DNA from: Biscogniauxia marginata
Lineage: Eukaryota > Ascomycota > Sordariomycetes > Xylariales > Xylariaceae
DNA: 64,000 nt
Assembly: GCA_022695795.1 (NCBI GenBank)
Contig: MU404113.1
Location: 62,001-126,000 of the forward strand
Direction: 5' to 3'
Positions 24,582 through 36,114 of this stretch are shown here, piece by piece (positions within the stretch are counted from its first letter, which is position 1; every line of letters starts with the position of its first letter). The notes beneath the pieces were generated by a model that had not been told where the DNA came from, ran no database searches, and was given only the letters and a program-made list of their open reading frames with translations. Made by a program: the position numbers and the translations under genes.

Positions 24582-26178
24582 ATGGTGAGCTTGAAATTCC
24601 ATGTTCCCATCAGGCAGGCTTGCTTCCTCAGTATACTAACATGCTGCGTTAGGGTCAAAACCAATCTGGAATGGGCAGTGGCCAGGATGGAAAGGACGAC
24701 AAGGACAAGAAGGTATGTCATACCAGCTTGGTGACAACGAGGCTCGCTGTCTGCCGGTGCGGCATCGACTCTTGTTTCTATTCTAACCTGTCTACCATCA
24801 TATAGAAGGAGAAGCCCAAGTACGAACCGCCACCCCGACCTACTACCCGTATCGGCCGCAAGAAGAGAAAGGCCGCTGGCACTTCCGCCGCGGCCAAGCT
24901 TCCCGCCGTCTACCCAACTAGTCGATGCAAGCTCCGCCTACTTCGGATGCAGCGCATTCACGATCACCTGTTGCTCGAGGAGGAATACGTCGAGAACCAG
25001 GAACGCCTGAGAAAGGCAAAGGCCGCCAAGGACAGTACCGGTTCTGCGCCCGACCTTGAAACGGGCGACCGGATGGCCGACGAGCGCGGCCGGGTCGACG
25101 ACATGCGCGGAAGCCCGATGGGAGTCGGTACGCTCGAGGAGATGATTGATGACGACCATGCCATCGTGTCCAGCACTACTGGCCCCGAATACTACGTCAG
25201 CATCATGAGTTTCGTCGACAAGGACCTGCTCGAGCCTGGCGCATCCGTCTTGCTGCACCACAAGAGCGTTTCGATTGTGGGTGTCTTGACGGACGACACG
25301 GATCCCGCCGTGAACGTCATGAAACTAGACAAGGCGCCAACCGAGTCTTATGCCGACATTGGTGGCCTGGAGACGCAGATCCAGGAAGTTCGAGAATCTG
25401 TCGAGTTACCACTTTTGCATCCCGAGCTGTACGAGGAGATGGGTATCAAACCGCCCAAGGGTGTCATTCTCTACGGTGCTCCCGGTACCGGCAAGACGCT
25501 GCTAGCGAAGGCGGTGGCGAACCAGACTTCGGCTACGTTCTTACGTATCGTTGGTAGCGAGCTGATCCAGAAATACCTGGGTGACGGTCCCCGGCTCGTC
25601 CGGCAGCTCTTCCAAGTAAGCTACCAAGGTGGCTCACTACCTAAGGTCTTGCTATGCTAACATGATTACAGGTGGCTGCCGAGAATGCGCCTTCGATTGT
25701 CTTTATTGATGAGATCGACGCTATTGGCACGAAACGGTATGATTCGACATCGGGTGGCGAGCGTGAAGTGCAACGAACCATGTTGGAGTTGCTGAACCAG
25801 CTCGACGGTTTCGACGACCGTGGCGATGTCAAGGTCATTATGGCAACCAACAAGATCGAGACGTTAGATCCGGCCCTGATCCGACCAGGGCGGATTGACC
25901 GAAAGATCCTCTTCGAGAACCCGGACCAGAACACCAAGCGCAAGATCTTCAATCTCCACACGAGCAAGATGAGCCTTAACGAGGACGTCGATCTCGACGA
26001 GTTCATCAGCCAGAAGGACGATCTGTCGGGAGCCGACATCAAGGCTATCTGTTCCGAGGCAGGCCTGATGGCTCTGCGCGAGCGGCGGATGCGCGTGCAG
26101 ATGGGTGATTTCCGGGCAGCCCGCGAGAGAGTGCTCCGTACTAAGCAGGAGGGCGAGCCGGAGGGTCTGTACTTGTAG
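24582..26178 (+). CDS. RPT2: 26S proteasome regulatory ATPase Rpt2 (S4)
   Basis: Four coding exons: 24582-24584 (only the ATG), 24653-24712, 24806-25615 and 25672-26178, giving 459 residues. The first intron directly after ATG is needed to give MGQNQSG, the conserved Rpt2 N-myristoylation signal. Walker A GAPGTGKT is at about 245-252 and Walker B VFIDEID at about 301-307, with the second region of homology [13 protein letters not shown]. The C-terminus LYL is the hydrophobic-Tyr-X motif that opens the 20S gate. Rpt2 is one of six AAA+ subunits of the base that unfold ubiquitinated substrates. It is highly conserved; only the acidic/Gly N-terminal part is variable. Confidence 0.97.
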
Positions 26179-27067
26179 TTCCACCACCAGTCTGTATTCT
26201 AGGAATAGGAGAGCTTGACGGCAGGCGATGGCACGTTTGCCGAAGCCAATAAGAGAGTAATGGAGTGATCCCCTCGTAAGCTACCAGGTACTTACTACAT
26301 GTCAAGTCCGTGTGATGTCTCGAAGGCGATTATAGTCATGAACAATTCACAATTCCCCCCTACTTTTCTACACCATCTATAGTCTTGCAGGCCTCCTAGT
26401 GAATATTCAATATCCGAAGCTTGACTTTGCCCCATTGCAGGGTATCCTAGGCAGCTTAGTAAGAATCTTGTATCTATGTACCTGTTCAAGGCCTGGGTGC
26501 TGCGCCCGATTTGTGGCGATGACATCAGTCGTCATAAGGTTCCCGTCCTACCCAGAACCCCCCTTCCTCTTTCCATTTACAACACATCCAGATCGGTCTT
26601 GTCTTCATTGGTGGGCCCTCCTAACCACAAAAGCCCATAGCTAACGCTTAACATGTGCCTGTGAAACTGAAACATAGCCTCTACCGTGGATTTCTCCGTG
26701 GATTTCTTCGCATGACCCCGACCGTGCAACTGAGGGACTCGTCCAATCAGATGCCGAACCGAGCTTCCAAGCCACTCCAAACACGCGCGAATACCTAATG
26801 GAAGCAAGCAATGCAGGTGATATACCGACACTAATAAGATGCACCTAAACCTCGTATACTTGGGAGACGATCTGCCCATTGAAGAACATACAACATATTC
26901 ATACATATATATATAAGTATTCGGTAGCAACCCCAAGATAAAAAAACAGTTGAGTATTAACTACCTACTTATCGACTACCTATTGTTATAAATCGGTTAT
27001 TCCCAAGTCCTTACCTCACCTGTTTGGCAAACGTACACCCATCCTTCGGAAACACATACTCTCGAGC
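26179..27067. other. Intergenic, 3' flank of RPT2 and 5' flank of the SYLF gene
   Basis: No gene recognised. The open frames here are short and lack family features. Confidence 0.55.
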
Positions 27068-28934
27068 ATGGTCGCGCATCCGAATCGTGGGCCTGTCGCA
27101 GGTGGCAATTATAGCGACAACTCTGGCGGCCCAGCCGAACTGGCCGGCGACGAGCCTCCGCCGCATCCTCTCCAGTCACATCCTATCCAGTCGCACCCTC
27201 TGAGTGCTTCTTCGTCTTCGCATGCGCAACAAAATGTACCGGCGGAGCTACATCACGAATCGAGTGTCCCGTCACCACTCTCACCACATTCGCCACATTC
27301 GAACATCCAGGAAGCAAGTCCTCAGACACCCCATCCAATAGGTGGCCCGCCCCCCTACTCTGTCAGTGAGGAGCACTTCCCACCGCCTCCTCCAGGTCCT
27401 CCGCCCAAGAGCCAACAGGATCAACACCATTATCCTCCTCCCCCGTCAGGGCCACCCCCCTCCGATCAGAAGCAGCAATACTATCCGCCGCCGCCGCCCG
27501 GTCCGCCTCCGAACCAAGGTGCCCAAGTTTTCATATCAGAAGACGAGCCACACGATGTCCCTCCCCCGAGCTACACCGACGTGGACGGAAGTGGAGCGGC
27601 TTTCGTAGATGCGAAACGGCCGGCTATCCCCCGGCGGCCCGTCTCCGCGCAGGGACAGGCCGCCTCTGCCTCCTCACAGGCGCCGTCGATGTTCCAGCCG
27701 CCTCCGGTGTCGCCTACTCACGCCAAGCCACCCAGCGAGAAACCTAACTATCACCTTCACCCGCAGTCCGCGACGAACACCACCAGCACGGCGACGGCCG
27801 CTAGCCCTGCCAAGCAAGGAGGAGGGTTCGGCCAGAAGCTTTACCAGTGGGGCATCAAGGCCGGGGCGCCGATCAACAAAATGGCAAATAGGCTCGGATC
27901 CGAGTCCTTCTGGCCCACCACCATGGACAAGGAGTGCGACAAGGCAGCGCGAATCCTCAAGAGCTTCTGCAGTACATACTAGCCCCACCCCTTTTCTCGA
28001 GACGAGCAAGTAGTAAGCTGACATGCGAAAAACAGAAGACGGCTTCTACAAGGCCCCATCGAATCTTCCTCCGCCGCCAAGCGGCCGGAAGAGCCCCGGT
28101 CCGACCTCCGAATCCAAGGTCCTAGTCCAGATCCCTCGGGCCGCCATCGCTAACGCCGCGGGTCTCGCTATCTTCACGACGTTCCGCATGGGCATTCACA
28201 TCTCGGGCGCGGGCGGCTCGGGAATTGTCATGGCGCGACTACCTGATGGTTCCTGGTCGCCGCCCTCGGGCTTCCTCGTGCACACTCTCGGCGCCGGCTT
28301 CATGGCCGGCCTTGACATCTACGATTGCGTCTGCGTGCTCAACACGCGCTCCGCCGTCGACGCCTTCACGCGGCCCCGCCTTTCGCTTGGTGGAGAGGTC
28401 TCCGTCGTGGCGGGGCCCATCGGTACCGGCGCGAGCGTCGACGCGGCACTGGCCACACGTTGCGGGGGCGGCAGCAAGGCCGAGAGAGAAAAGGGGAAGG
28501 GCAAGGGAAAGGGGAGTATAGAGCCCATCTGGAGCTACATGAAGTCCCGCGGCTTCTACGCCGGCCTGCAGGCCGACGGCACCATTATCATGCAGCGGCC
28601 CGACGCGAACGCCGCCTTCTACGGCGAGAGGGGCATCACCGTCGAGAGGATCCTCAGCGGACAGGTCCCTGCGAACGGCGGTCATAGCGGTAGCTACAGT
28701 ACTCAGGGGCGTAAGAACGATGATGATATAGTCATGTGGCCCGAGGGCGCGAGGCAGCTCATCGAGGTGCTGAAGGCGGCCGAGGGCAAGGGCGCCGACG
28801 CGAACGTCATGAGCCAGGTCAGCGCGCAACCGACACCAGGGGATCTGGCGGGGGCGCCGGTGTCTCCTAGAGAAGCACAGGCGCAAGGGGAAGGGTATCC
28901 CACGAAGGGCGCGGAGGGGAAAGCTTATTGGTAA
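27068..28934 (+). CDS. SYLF-domain protein with proline-rich N-terminal repeats (Ysc84/SH3YL1 relative)
   Basis: Exons 27068-27971 and 28036-28934 (64-nt intron) encode 600 residues. Residues 1-260 are disordered and Pro/Gln/Ser-rich, with three copies of an approximately 18-residue unit centred on PPPPPGPPP (about 103-155) and two PPxY motifs, PPPY (94-97) and PPSY (166-169). From about 262 the SYLF domain begins (KLYQWGIKAGAPINKMANRLGSE is split here: QKLYQWGIKAG, then INKMANRLG). It continues with ECDKAARILKSFC, IPRAAIANAAGLAIFTTFRMG, HISGAGGSGI and LGGEVSVVAGPIG. SYLF domains bind phosphoinositides and actin at endocytic sites; in yeast Ysc84 they pair with an SH3 domain, absent here. The PPxY motifs could recruit a WW-domain ubiquitin ligase (inference). 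A Lys/Gly insert (GKGKGKG) interrupts the domain at about 480. Confidence 0.88.
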
Positions 28935-30343
28935 GGTTAGGAGTACGGGATTAGGCGATGGTGGGTTTTCGTGCTGGACTTTTTATAGAGGCTGTACAAA
29001 TACCTACGTGTTCGGCTGTTTCGAGTGGTATGTTTGAGACGGACCGAGTTAGAGGTATGTAATGATTAGGGCGGAACGCTTCGTTTTCAACTATGAAGAT
29101 CGATTTTATCTCATGTCATTGATAGAGGTTCTCTACTTTTTATCATTGAAGCAACTTATTCGGATTAGTTGCTAGCAGAAGAGAGGAAGAGCATAAAAAA
29201 AAAGATATCGCTCGAGTTCCTTGCACGCACGTGATATGGTATGGTTTCTTATAAGTAATGGCATTTTTCGTGGCCATAGTGAGCTAGATTGTAGTTTAGA
29301 GTACCTATATACGACGGTCTTTCAAATACGCATACCTTACGTACCTAGGTAGTTTAGGTACATGAAAAGAGAATAATCCTCAAGTGGTCTAAGCAGTATA
29401 CTAGGTACTCCAAGGATAGACTCTAATGGGGATTCTGCCTGAATGTATATTATGTAAAGTAAGCCGAGATAGATAATTACTATGAATGAAGAACTGTGGA
29501 AGTAAATATTGGTGATGATTAAGGGATATAACCGAGATCATATGATTTAAAGGTTAGATATTTAAATTTCATGATTTGTTACTACTAGTTATGTTCTTTA
29601 AATAATCAGGAGGTAAGATGCTTTTATAATTACCTAGGTAGGTACCTAATATTAGCTCATAGAAGAGGGACGTCGAGGACGACAAGGGAAAACAGATTAT
29701 TTGTCGAGGTATTACAGAAATATTAACTTAACTGACCTAGATGAATTGCCGCCTTACAAGTTATTCGCCTAGTGTCAACTTGTAAATTTACCTAAAAATC
29801 ATACATGTTTGATACGAAGTTAGTTAAGGAACTTCTTATACATATCAAGGGAAGTTAAGTAACTAGTCTAGTTATTAATCCTTGCTCTACTTCTTAACAG
29901 CGACAAGGTATGAAATGTATGTCGTCGTGGTTATAAATCACGGTGATAATTTTAACTATGGGCGAAACAGTGTTAATATTTCTACTATAGAAAAGAAAGC
30001 AGGGGAATTACGCCTCGACCATTAACTACGAAAGTATAGGTATAGTTGTGTAGTGTGAAACTTTCATAAATTGACTGATATATATTGGTGTGTCATTGCT
30101 TTATGTTGAGTATTCCCACGGTAAGTAATGACAGCTGTATATTTATATCAGAAAACTCGTCCAAGAGCAAAGCATATTGGCTAGTCGGAGATAGCTCTTA
30201 GAATATAGAGCTTAGATTGATACTTTCAACTCCTAGAATATGAGTTTTGTTATTGTTCGTTGGTAGTCTTGAATGTAAAAAGCTAAACGTATCTCCGATA
30301 TGAAGCGAATACCGCATATAATACTCACACGGGGTAGAACTCC
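28935..30343. other. AT-rich gene-free stretch
   Basis: 1.4 kb of AT-rich sequence with dense stops in all frames. It contains palindromes of the ACCTAGGT/GGTACCTA type at 29341-29362 and 29631-29649. Confidence 0.6.
29631..29649. repeat. ACCTAGGTAGGTACCTA palindromic motif
   Basis: Two overlapping self-complementary hexamers (CCTAGG and GGTACC) in an AT-rich background. This is the clearest copy of the dispersed motif. Confidence 0.7.
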
Positions 30344-31189
30344 ATGCCAGTGGACACGCCGACTTTCGAACAGCGAATTTTTCTACGTACAGACAGCATG
30401 GAGTCTTCTAATGAACCTGTTTTACATCACGCTAAAACCGCTAAAACCAGCAAGCCGCCAGAACTCAGCCAAAATGAGGTTGACGACGGGGACTCCGACC
30501 ATCAGATAACAGAAGCATCAATGACGTTGGTTCAGATGAAGTTCTCTTGGCAAGTACCTCCTGATGTCACTAAGTCGGTATTAATGAACCATCTTACAAG
30601 ACGCGGTGCCGCTGCCGTTAACCAATTGAATATTAACGGCGACACCAAAATAAGTGGCAGCACAGTCAATTTGACTACGGCAGCTTCTACGTCTCAAACC
30701 AACGCCCACCAGTCCAGCACCACAAATTCACAAGAAATCTCATCCGGTCACTCGACAAAGCCACGTCCAAGTCCAGAGCTTCCGTCCGACTTAGAAGAAA
30801 GCGAGATAAATACTGAATCGACCACCGCGAGTAACGCAGCACCGGCTCCCTCAACAGGACCCACAGCTCAACCTCAGGGGCCAGCACAAACAGGGACAGC
30901 CCAACGCCCCAGAGCCAGGGCACCGGCAAAGACCACCAAGCAATCACACCAAAGAAGCGGGATGATCCGAGACACTGGCACCTTGAACCCCAAAGGTCCG
31001 TGTGGGAAGTGCCTTGCTGCGAACAGGCCGTGCTACATCGTCAGAGACGGGGTGGTCTGCGACTATTGCACCGAGCAGAAGACTTCGAGCATGAAATGCA
31101 ACGTCCTCAGCGAGGAGCAGAAGGCCGCGAAGGAGGCGCAGAAGGCCGCGAAGCGGGAGGAGGCTGAGAGCAGAAAAAGGAAGAGATAG
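30344..31189 (+). CDS. Hypothetical protein with a C-terminal Zn2Cys6-like cysteine module
   Basis: A single-exon 281-residue protein. Residues 1-210 are Ser/Thr/Pro/Gln-rich and probably disordered. One more ordered stretch around 60-95 (LVQMKFSWQVPPDVTKSVL) could fold. Near the C-terminus six Cys (220, 223, 230, 239, 242, 252) give C-x2-C-x6-C-x8-C-x2-C-x9-C, close to the binuclear zinc cluster of fungal regulators. However, it lacks the usual basic residues between Cys 2 and 3 (LAANRP), sits at the C-terminus rather than the N-terminus, and is followed by a charged Ala/Lys/Glu helix ending RKRKR, a likely nuclear signal. The gene is isolated in AT-rich DNA. A DNA-binding role is possible but not shown. 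An internal ATG at codon 19 is an alternative start. Confidence 0.65.
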   Translation: MPVDTPTFEQRIFLRTDSMESSNEPVLHHAKTAKTSKPPELSQNEVDDGDSDHQITEASMTLVQMKFSWQVPPDVTKSVLMNHLTRRGAAAVNQLNINGDTKISGSTVNLTTAASTSQTNAHQSSTTNSQEISSGHSTKPRPSPELPSDLEESEINTESTTASNAAPAPSTGPTAQPQGPAQTGTAQRPRARAPAKTTKQSHQRSGMIRDTGTLNPKGPCGKCLAANRPCYIVRDGVVCDYCTEQKTSSMKCNVLSEEQKAAKEAQKAAKREEAESRKRKR

Positions 31190-32174
31190 GGACGAACCCC
31201 GGCAGGCTGCGCCGGACTCGCCTGATGCGCAGCCCGCGCGAAAGAATTCGCCGCGACAACCGGGATAAAACTACAACTGAGGCGATCATGCGCCGTGATG
31301 TTGTGGGTATATATATCGAATCGGGACACAGCGGCAAGGTTGGTGGGGGAAGAAAGGAATTTGGGGTATAATATCGGTATTCTTCCTGCCGCCGCCCCTT
31401 TTCTTCGCGACTGATACCCTTCTAGAAGAGAGGAATCGATTCGAAGGGTTAGGTACATATAAAAAGTCGGACGTCGTGTAATTTTGGATATATAATAAGG
31501 CCTGGAGCCCACTCCCTTGTCTTCCGCCCATGTCCCAAAGCCTTGCAAATCCACAGGCGAGACAGTGCGGACTAGGTAAAGACAAAATACAACTTTGGCT
31601 CTAGGTGTATAACAAGGTGTCGGAGATAGATCTGTATGGATGTGAGCCTTTTCATATACTCTCCAGAGGCCGTGGTTGCTCCTGCTCTGGCCTGGTGCCT
31701 TTGGATATGGATCCGAGCTAAGAAAGCTATGGAATTTTCTTCAAATACGTAGTCACCCCCGTGGATGGGGACAGGAGGTGGGTGTTAGTGTTGCTGCTAC
31801 TTAGGGGGTAGGGGAATAAGGGGGGAGGTGATACATAAGACGAAGGGATAACAACTCCAAATTTGATGGTCGAGTCGTATACGGCTTACAATAGGGATCA
31901 AAAGCTTGAATATTGGTCATGAAACTATTCTGCTCTTTCGTTTGCTATTAGGTCCTAACAAGGAAGTAGTACAGATATCATGTGTTATGAAGTTCAGCCA
32001 TTCCTGGTGGAAAGCCGGTATCACCTATAATTGATTGTATCTCCTACGATACCCCCCTTTACACGAGGGAATTCGATATTTTTGCTATATAAAACTCTAG
32101 AATATATGACCTATATAGATTTAATGTGCCTAAATCACACAGCTTCTCTAATTGCCTGTTTCTGTGTTGATCGA
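31190..32174. other. Convergent 3' flanks
   Basis: Between the Cys-module gene and the 5'-nucleotidase gene. The long minus-strand frames reaching into the former are shadows. No gene is seen. Confidence 0.55.
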
Positions 32175-34001
32175 TCATATAGTAGCAGCCACCATGCCCA
32201 TGAACGCAACGAGAGCAACGAACGATCCCGCGCCGAGGACGCGGTCCGCGCTACTCGGCGTCCCGGTCGGAGACGCGGCGCCGTCCGTAGCGGTAGTAGT
32301 AGCGTTGCCGCTGGATTCTCCCGCACTGCCGTTCACGATAGCGATGCGCCCGCTAAGCTCAAAGTCGACCGGGCTGACCTGCTGGATATACCTAACGAGC
32401 ACCTCGTCTATCGTATCCAGAACGACCACGCTGTCGACCGCCTCGAGGATGTTATCGCCGCCGCCGGTCAGGAAATCGATCGTGGCGACGGTGTACTCGG
32501 CGGCCGCGTCGACGGGCGAGTCGCCGACCGTGAGACGCACCAGCCGCGAGCCAGGGCTATTGTCCGGGTTGTACTCGACCTTGATGCCCCGGCTGACCTG
32601 GAAGAAGCTCGAGATCTCCTGACCGTTGAACTGGTTGACGGCGCTGACGAGGCCCTCGAAGATCTTCCACAGGTCGTCTCCGGAGTACGTGACCTCGACG
32701 ATGGCGTTGCCGAAGGGGAACGAGGTCAGGACCTCGCCGCGCGTGATCGGGCCCTCGTCGATGGTGGCCCGGATCCCGCCGGCGTTGATGAGACTGAAGG
32801 CCGCATAGCTGCCGCCGTCGATACGGTACTGGATTATCGCGCTTGACGTCACGTTAGTAAGGACTGAGATGGGGCAGGGACGGGGACGGGAAACCTACTC
32901 GGAGACAAAGTCACCCAAAGTGCACTCCTGCCTCTGACAGGTGGACTGATCAAGCACGATGTTAGTAGAGCCGACCTCTTCGGCGGCGAACTCCTCAAAA
33001 GGAACTCTCCACTCGTTAATCTGCTCCTGGAGGTCTTCGTCCTGCTCCGTAGTATTGGTCAGGTGGATCGGCGCGCCGTGATAAGCCAGGATCTTGCCCT
33101 CTGGGTCGTAAGTAACGTCGATATAGCCGAGATACTCCCCCCACCGGTAAGCCGTGACGATGAAGACCTCGTCACCGTCCTGGTTTGTCTCGATGGTTGG
33201 GTACGGACCCTCGGCGTCCTCCATGTCGCCGAGTAGGGTATGCGAATGCCCTCCCATGATCAGCTGCAGACCAGAGGTCTCTTGGGCGAGACGCTTGTCC
33301 TCTTCATAGCCGATATGAGTGATAGCCGCAATACGAGTGATGTTGGTAGTGCTGCGGATCTTGTCGATCGAGGCCTGAACAGCAGCGACCACGTCTGTAA
33401 ATTTGGTGCCCTTGCCGGGGCTACTGATGTTGGGGACGGTCTCGGTAATCACACCGATAACTGCCAGCCCGTATTCCTCGAATATGTGGTAGGGCTTGAT
33501 GGTGGAATTCAGCTTCTCGTTGTCCGAGACAATATTCGCAGACACGATCGGAAAAGTCAGGTTCTTCAGGAAATCTCCCAATTGATCGTCGCCGCCGTCG
33601 AACTCGTGATTGCCGAGCGTCATGGCATCGAACTCCAGTTGATTCAAGGTCTCGGCGATCTTCTCACCGCCGTAGAAAGTGTAGAACAACGTGCCTTGGA
33701 ATTCATCGCCGACATTGAGCCATAAGCTGTCAGGATGCTCTGGTCTCGTGTCCTCGATTACGGTCTTGATGCGCGCATAGCCACCATAACATCCCCTAGA
33801 GGGATTCGTGCAATCAGTTCCAGAAGAGGAGAATTGGTCCAAGTGAGCATGCACATCATTGACATGATAGAACGAAATGTTATAATTGCCATCGCTGTCG
33901 ATGAACCGCTTCGCTGCGCGCCTGCTGTGCAGTGAGTCCTCAGCCAAAGCTAAACCAGCAAGGCCGGTCGCGGCGAGGGAGAGCAGAGTCGCACGAACCA
34001 T
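32175..34001 (-). CDS. GPI-anchored 5'-nucleotidase / metallophosphoesterase (UshA-CD73 type)
   Basis: Exons 32899-34001 and 32175-32841 (57-nt intron, donor GTAGGT) encode 589 residues. The first ATG (34001) gives a signal peptide MVRATLLSLAATGLAGLALA; a GTG lies further upstream in frame and is not used. A dibasic AAKR near residue 31 may be a propeptide site. The calcineurin-like phosphoesterase domain shows VNDVHAHLD, NVGDEFQGT, GNHEFDGG, ITHIGY and GGHSHTLLG, so all metal-site motifs are intact. The C-terminal 5'-nucleotidase domain has NAGGIRATI and SFPFGN. The last 45 residues are a Ser/Thr/Gly-rich spacer and a hydrophobic end (FVALVAFMGMVAATI), typical of GPI attachment. It is expected to hydrolyse extracellular nucleotides for phosphate or purine salvage. 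Confidence 0.93.
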
Positions 34002-36114
34002 TGTGATCACCCAAGAGCAAAGCGTGCAACTAGCAGCTCTCGATTCGACCTGTGCTTCGACTTGTCCCTACGGTAGGGTTAATCTTGCCTGCACGCGCGA
34101 CTGGGCGACGGTGAACTTAAAAGAAGCTCAGCGGCCCCCAAGGGTGTCTCTCCAAGGTGAATGATATCGAAGCTTGGCAGAGGACCAGGTCCAGGTCCAG
34201 ATCCCAACCAAGCTTCCCAATGGCGATCTCCGAGTAATTCGACCACCGCAGCGGCGTCAGCGGCGTACATGGCGTAGCCTGTCTTGTCTAGCTGGAGGTG
34301 TCGCACGTAAATATCATCATCCCAGCATTATCATTATTCCAAACTTATCCTAATCAGCCAGGTCCGTGAGATATCAGTCTTGGCGATTGGCAGCTCCGAC
34401 TCTCGAGAGACGAATCCTATTGGCACGTGGGGAAGCACAGGGCGACCCATCCAGATCCCCAAGGGCCGGATTAACAGCTTGGCATGCTTAGGGATGCAAG
34501 ACGTCCCTGTCCGTCGGCCGGCTCCATTGGTTGACTTTGATAGCAGCATCCCGTCTGGGTCTTGCCTTACCTTGTCTATGCATTTCAACAGTGTACCCGG
34601 CAAGATAGGCAAGATAGATAGGTACATGCAACCGTCTCCCACGTGGAACGAGCATATGGTAGATAATCTAAAGACATTCTGTAAAGTTGAGTTTTGGCCC
34701 GTCACTAGTTTATGGGTTCTGGAGGGCGACACTGAAGAGCAGCCAGTAAGAAATGGGTTATCTTTAGATTCTGCTGACTGATGCTCAAGCCAAGATCAAC
34801 AGGGTAAATTGGAAATTGATAAAGAAATGTATTTAGTAATTGCTGTTGTCAGCAAGTTCAACCTCGGAGTTCCAAGTTGAGAGATGAAAAGTTACGAGAA
34901 CCTCACCGAGTTCTTACATAATAGCTCCTATAAATACCTCCACATACCCTTCTGTACATAGCAGTGTTGATATTTAAAGCGTCTTCTTCATTGCACGTGA
35001 CAAAGACCTTCTTTGATTCTCTTGTGCTGTACTTTAACAACCACTTATAGAGGGATGGACTATAGCGCTGGGTGATGATGACATGGCCACTAACTAAATG
35101 TAATCAATATAACCAAGTTCACGTTGGTTGCCGAGGGATAATTTCTGCCACTATTGTTGGTGCAACATGAAATCTAGAAAGTTGTTGTAACGACAAGTAC
35201 GGTCGCCCATACTTGACTTGAAAATCAACTAATCCATCTGGCTACGTGACGAGTTGATTATTATCCCTAATAATCCACGAGCCTTTAGAATGGTCGCCGA
35301 TTCATCGCCGAGTCTTAGCAGCCGGGCATCAGCAACGTCATGGTTCTATAGGATAGGGTGCGCACTGTCATACCATGCAGTTAATGGCTTTGAAGGGATA
35401 ATGCAGAAGACCGAAACTCCTACTTTGGGAATACCTTTACCTAAGAGTCACCTCAAATATATCACTAAATAAAAACAAAGTAGAATAATCAATATTTATC
35501 CCTGTGATGCGGTTCCCACGCTCAATTCTCACTGGCCCTGATGCGCCTGGGTAAGCTGCAGGGCTGGCATAAACGGCAATAGCCTCGCATGCATTCAGCT
35601 CGCTATAGATCGGTACTCTTATGCCGCGACTGGTGCAGATCGACATCTTACCAGCTACGCTCTGGGACGTCTACAGTAAATAGACAGGCTCATACCGAGC
35701 TGAGACAAGCATCTACCGAAGGGTAAATATTTCTTGCGGCCACTGCTAACATCATCTTCGTGGAGATGAGTATCATTTGACAGCTGAAGACCCCTCATTT
35801 TCATACGCCAGGAAATGAACATGCCATTGTGATGCAGGACTTTTTCCAAATTCAGTCATGAATATTGAATCTGTAGGTTTCCATTGACTCAGGCCGTGAG
35901 GCTGAGCGTCCGAGCACTGAAACTCACTCTCCCAAGTATTGCGCTGATACCGTACCTAGAACGGCTGGTATTGATCGTGATAGTGAGAAAGCGAAATGGA
36001 GGATAATATCATCTTCCACGGTATATAAGGCGTAACTACACCAGCAAACCATGAAGTTAAGTCCATCTTCCATCCAAGTCTCTGAACCTCATCTAATCCC
36101 AACCACTATTCACC
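34002..36114. other. Intergenic
   Basis: 2.1 kb. A few 70-130 codon frames overlap on opposite strands near 34330-34780, but none has family features. Nothing else is recognised apart from the promoter elements of the GLEYA gene at the right end. Confidence 0.5.
36020..36030 (+). promoter_or_regulatory. TATA-like element upstream of the GLEYA gene
   Basis: GGTATATAAGG lies about 90 bases before the start codon at 36115. An upstream ATG at 36051 opens a frame that overlaps the main start in another phase, so translation may be tuned by leaky scanning (inference). Confidence 0.5.

Noticed and set aside
32031..32846. 271-codon plus-strand frame
   Set aside because: Antisense of the 5'-nucleotidase second exon; Arg/Asp/Val-rich shadow.
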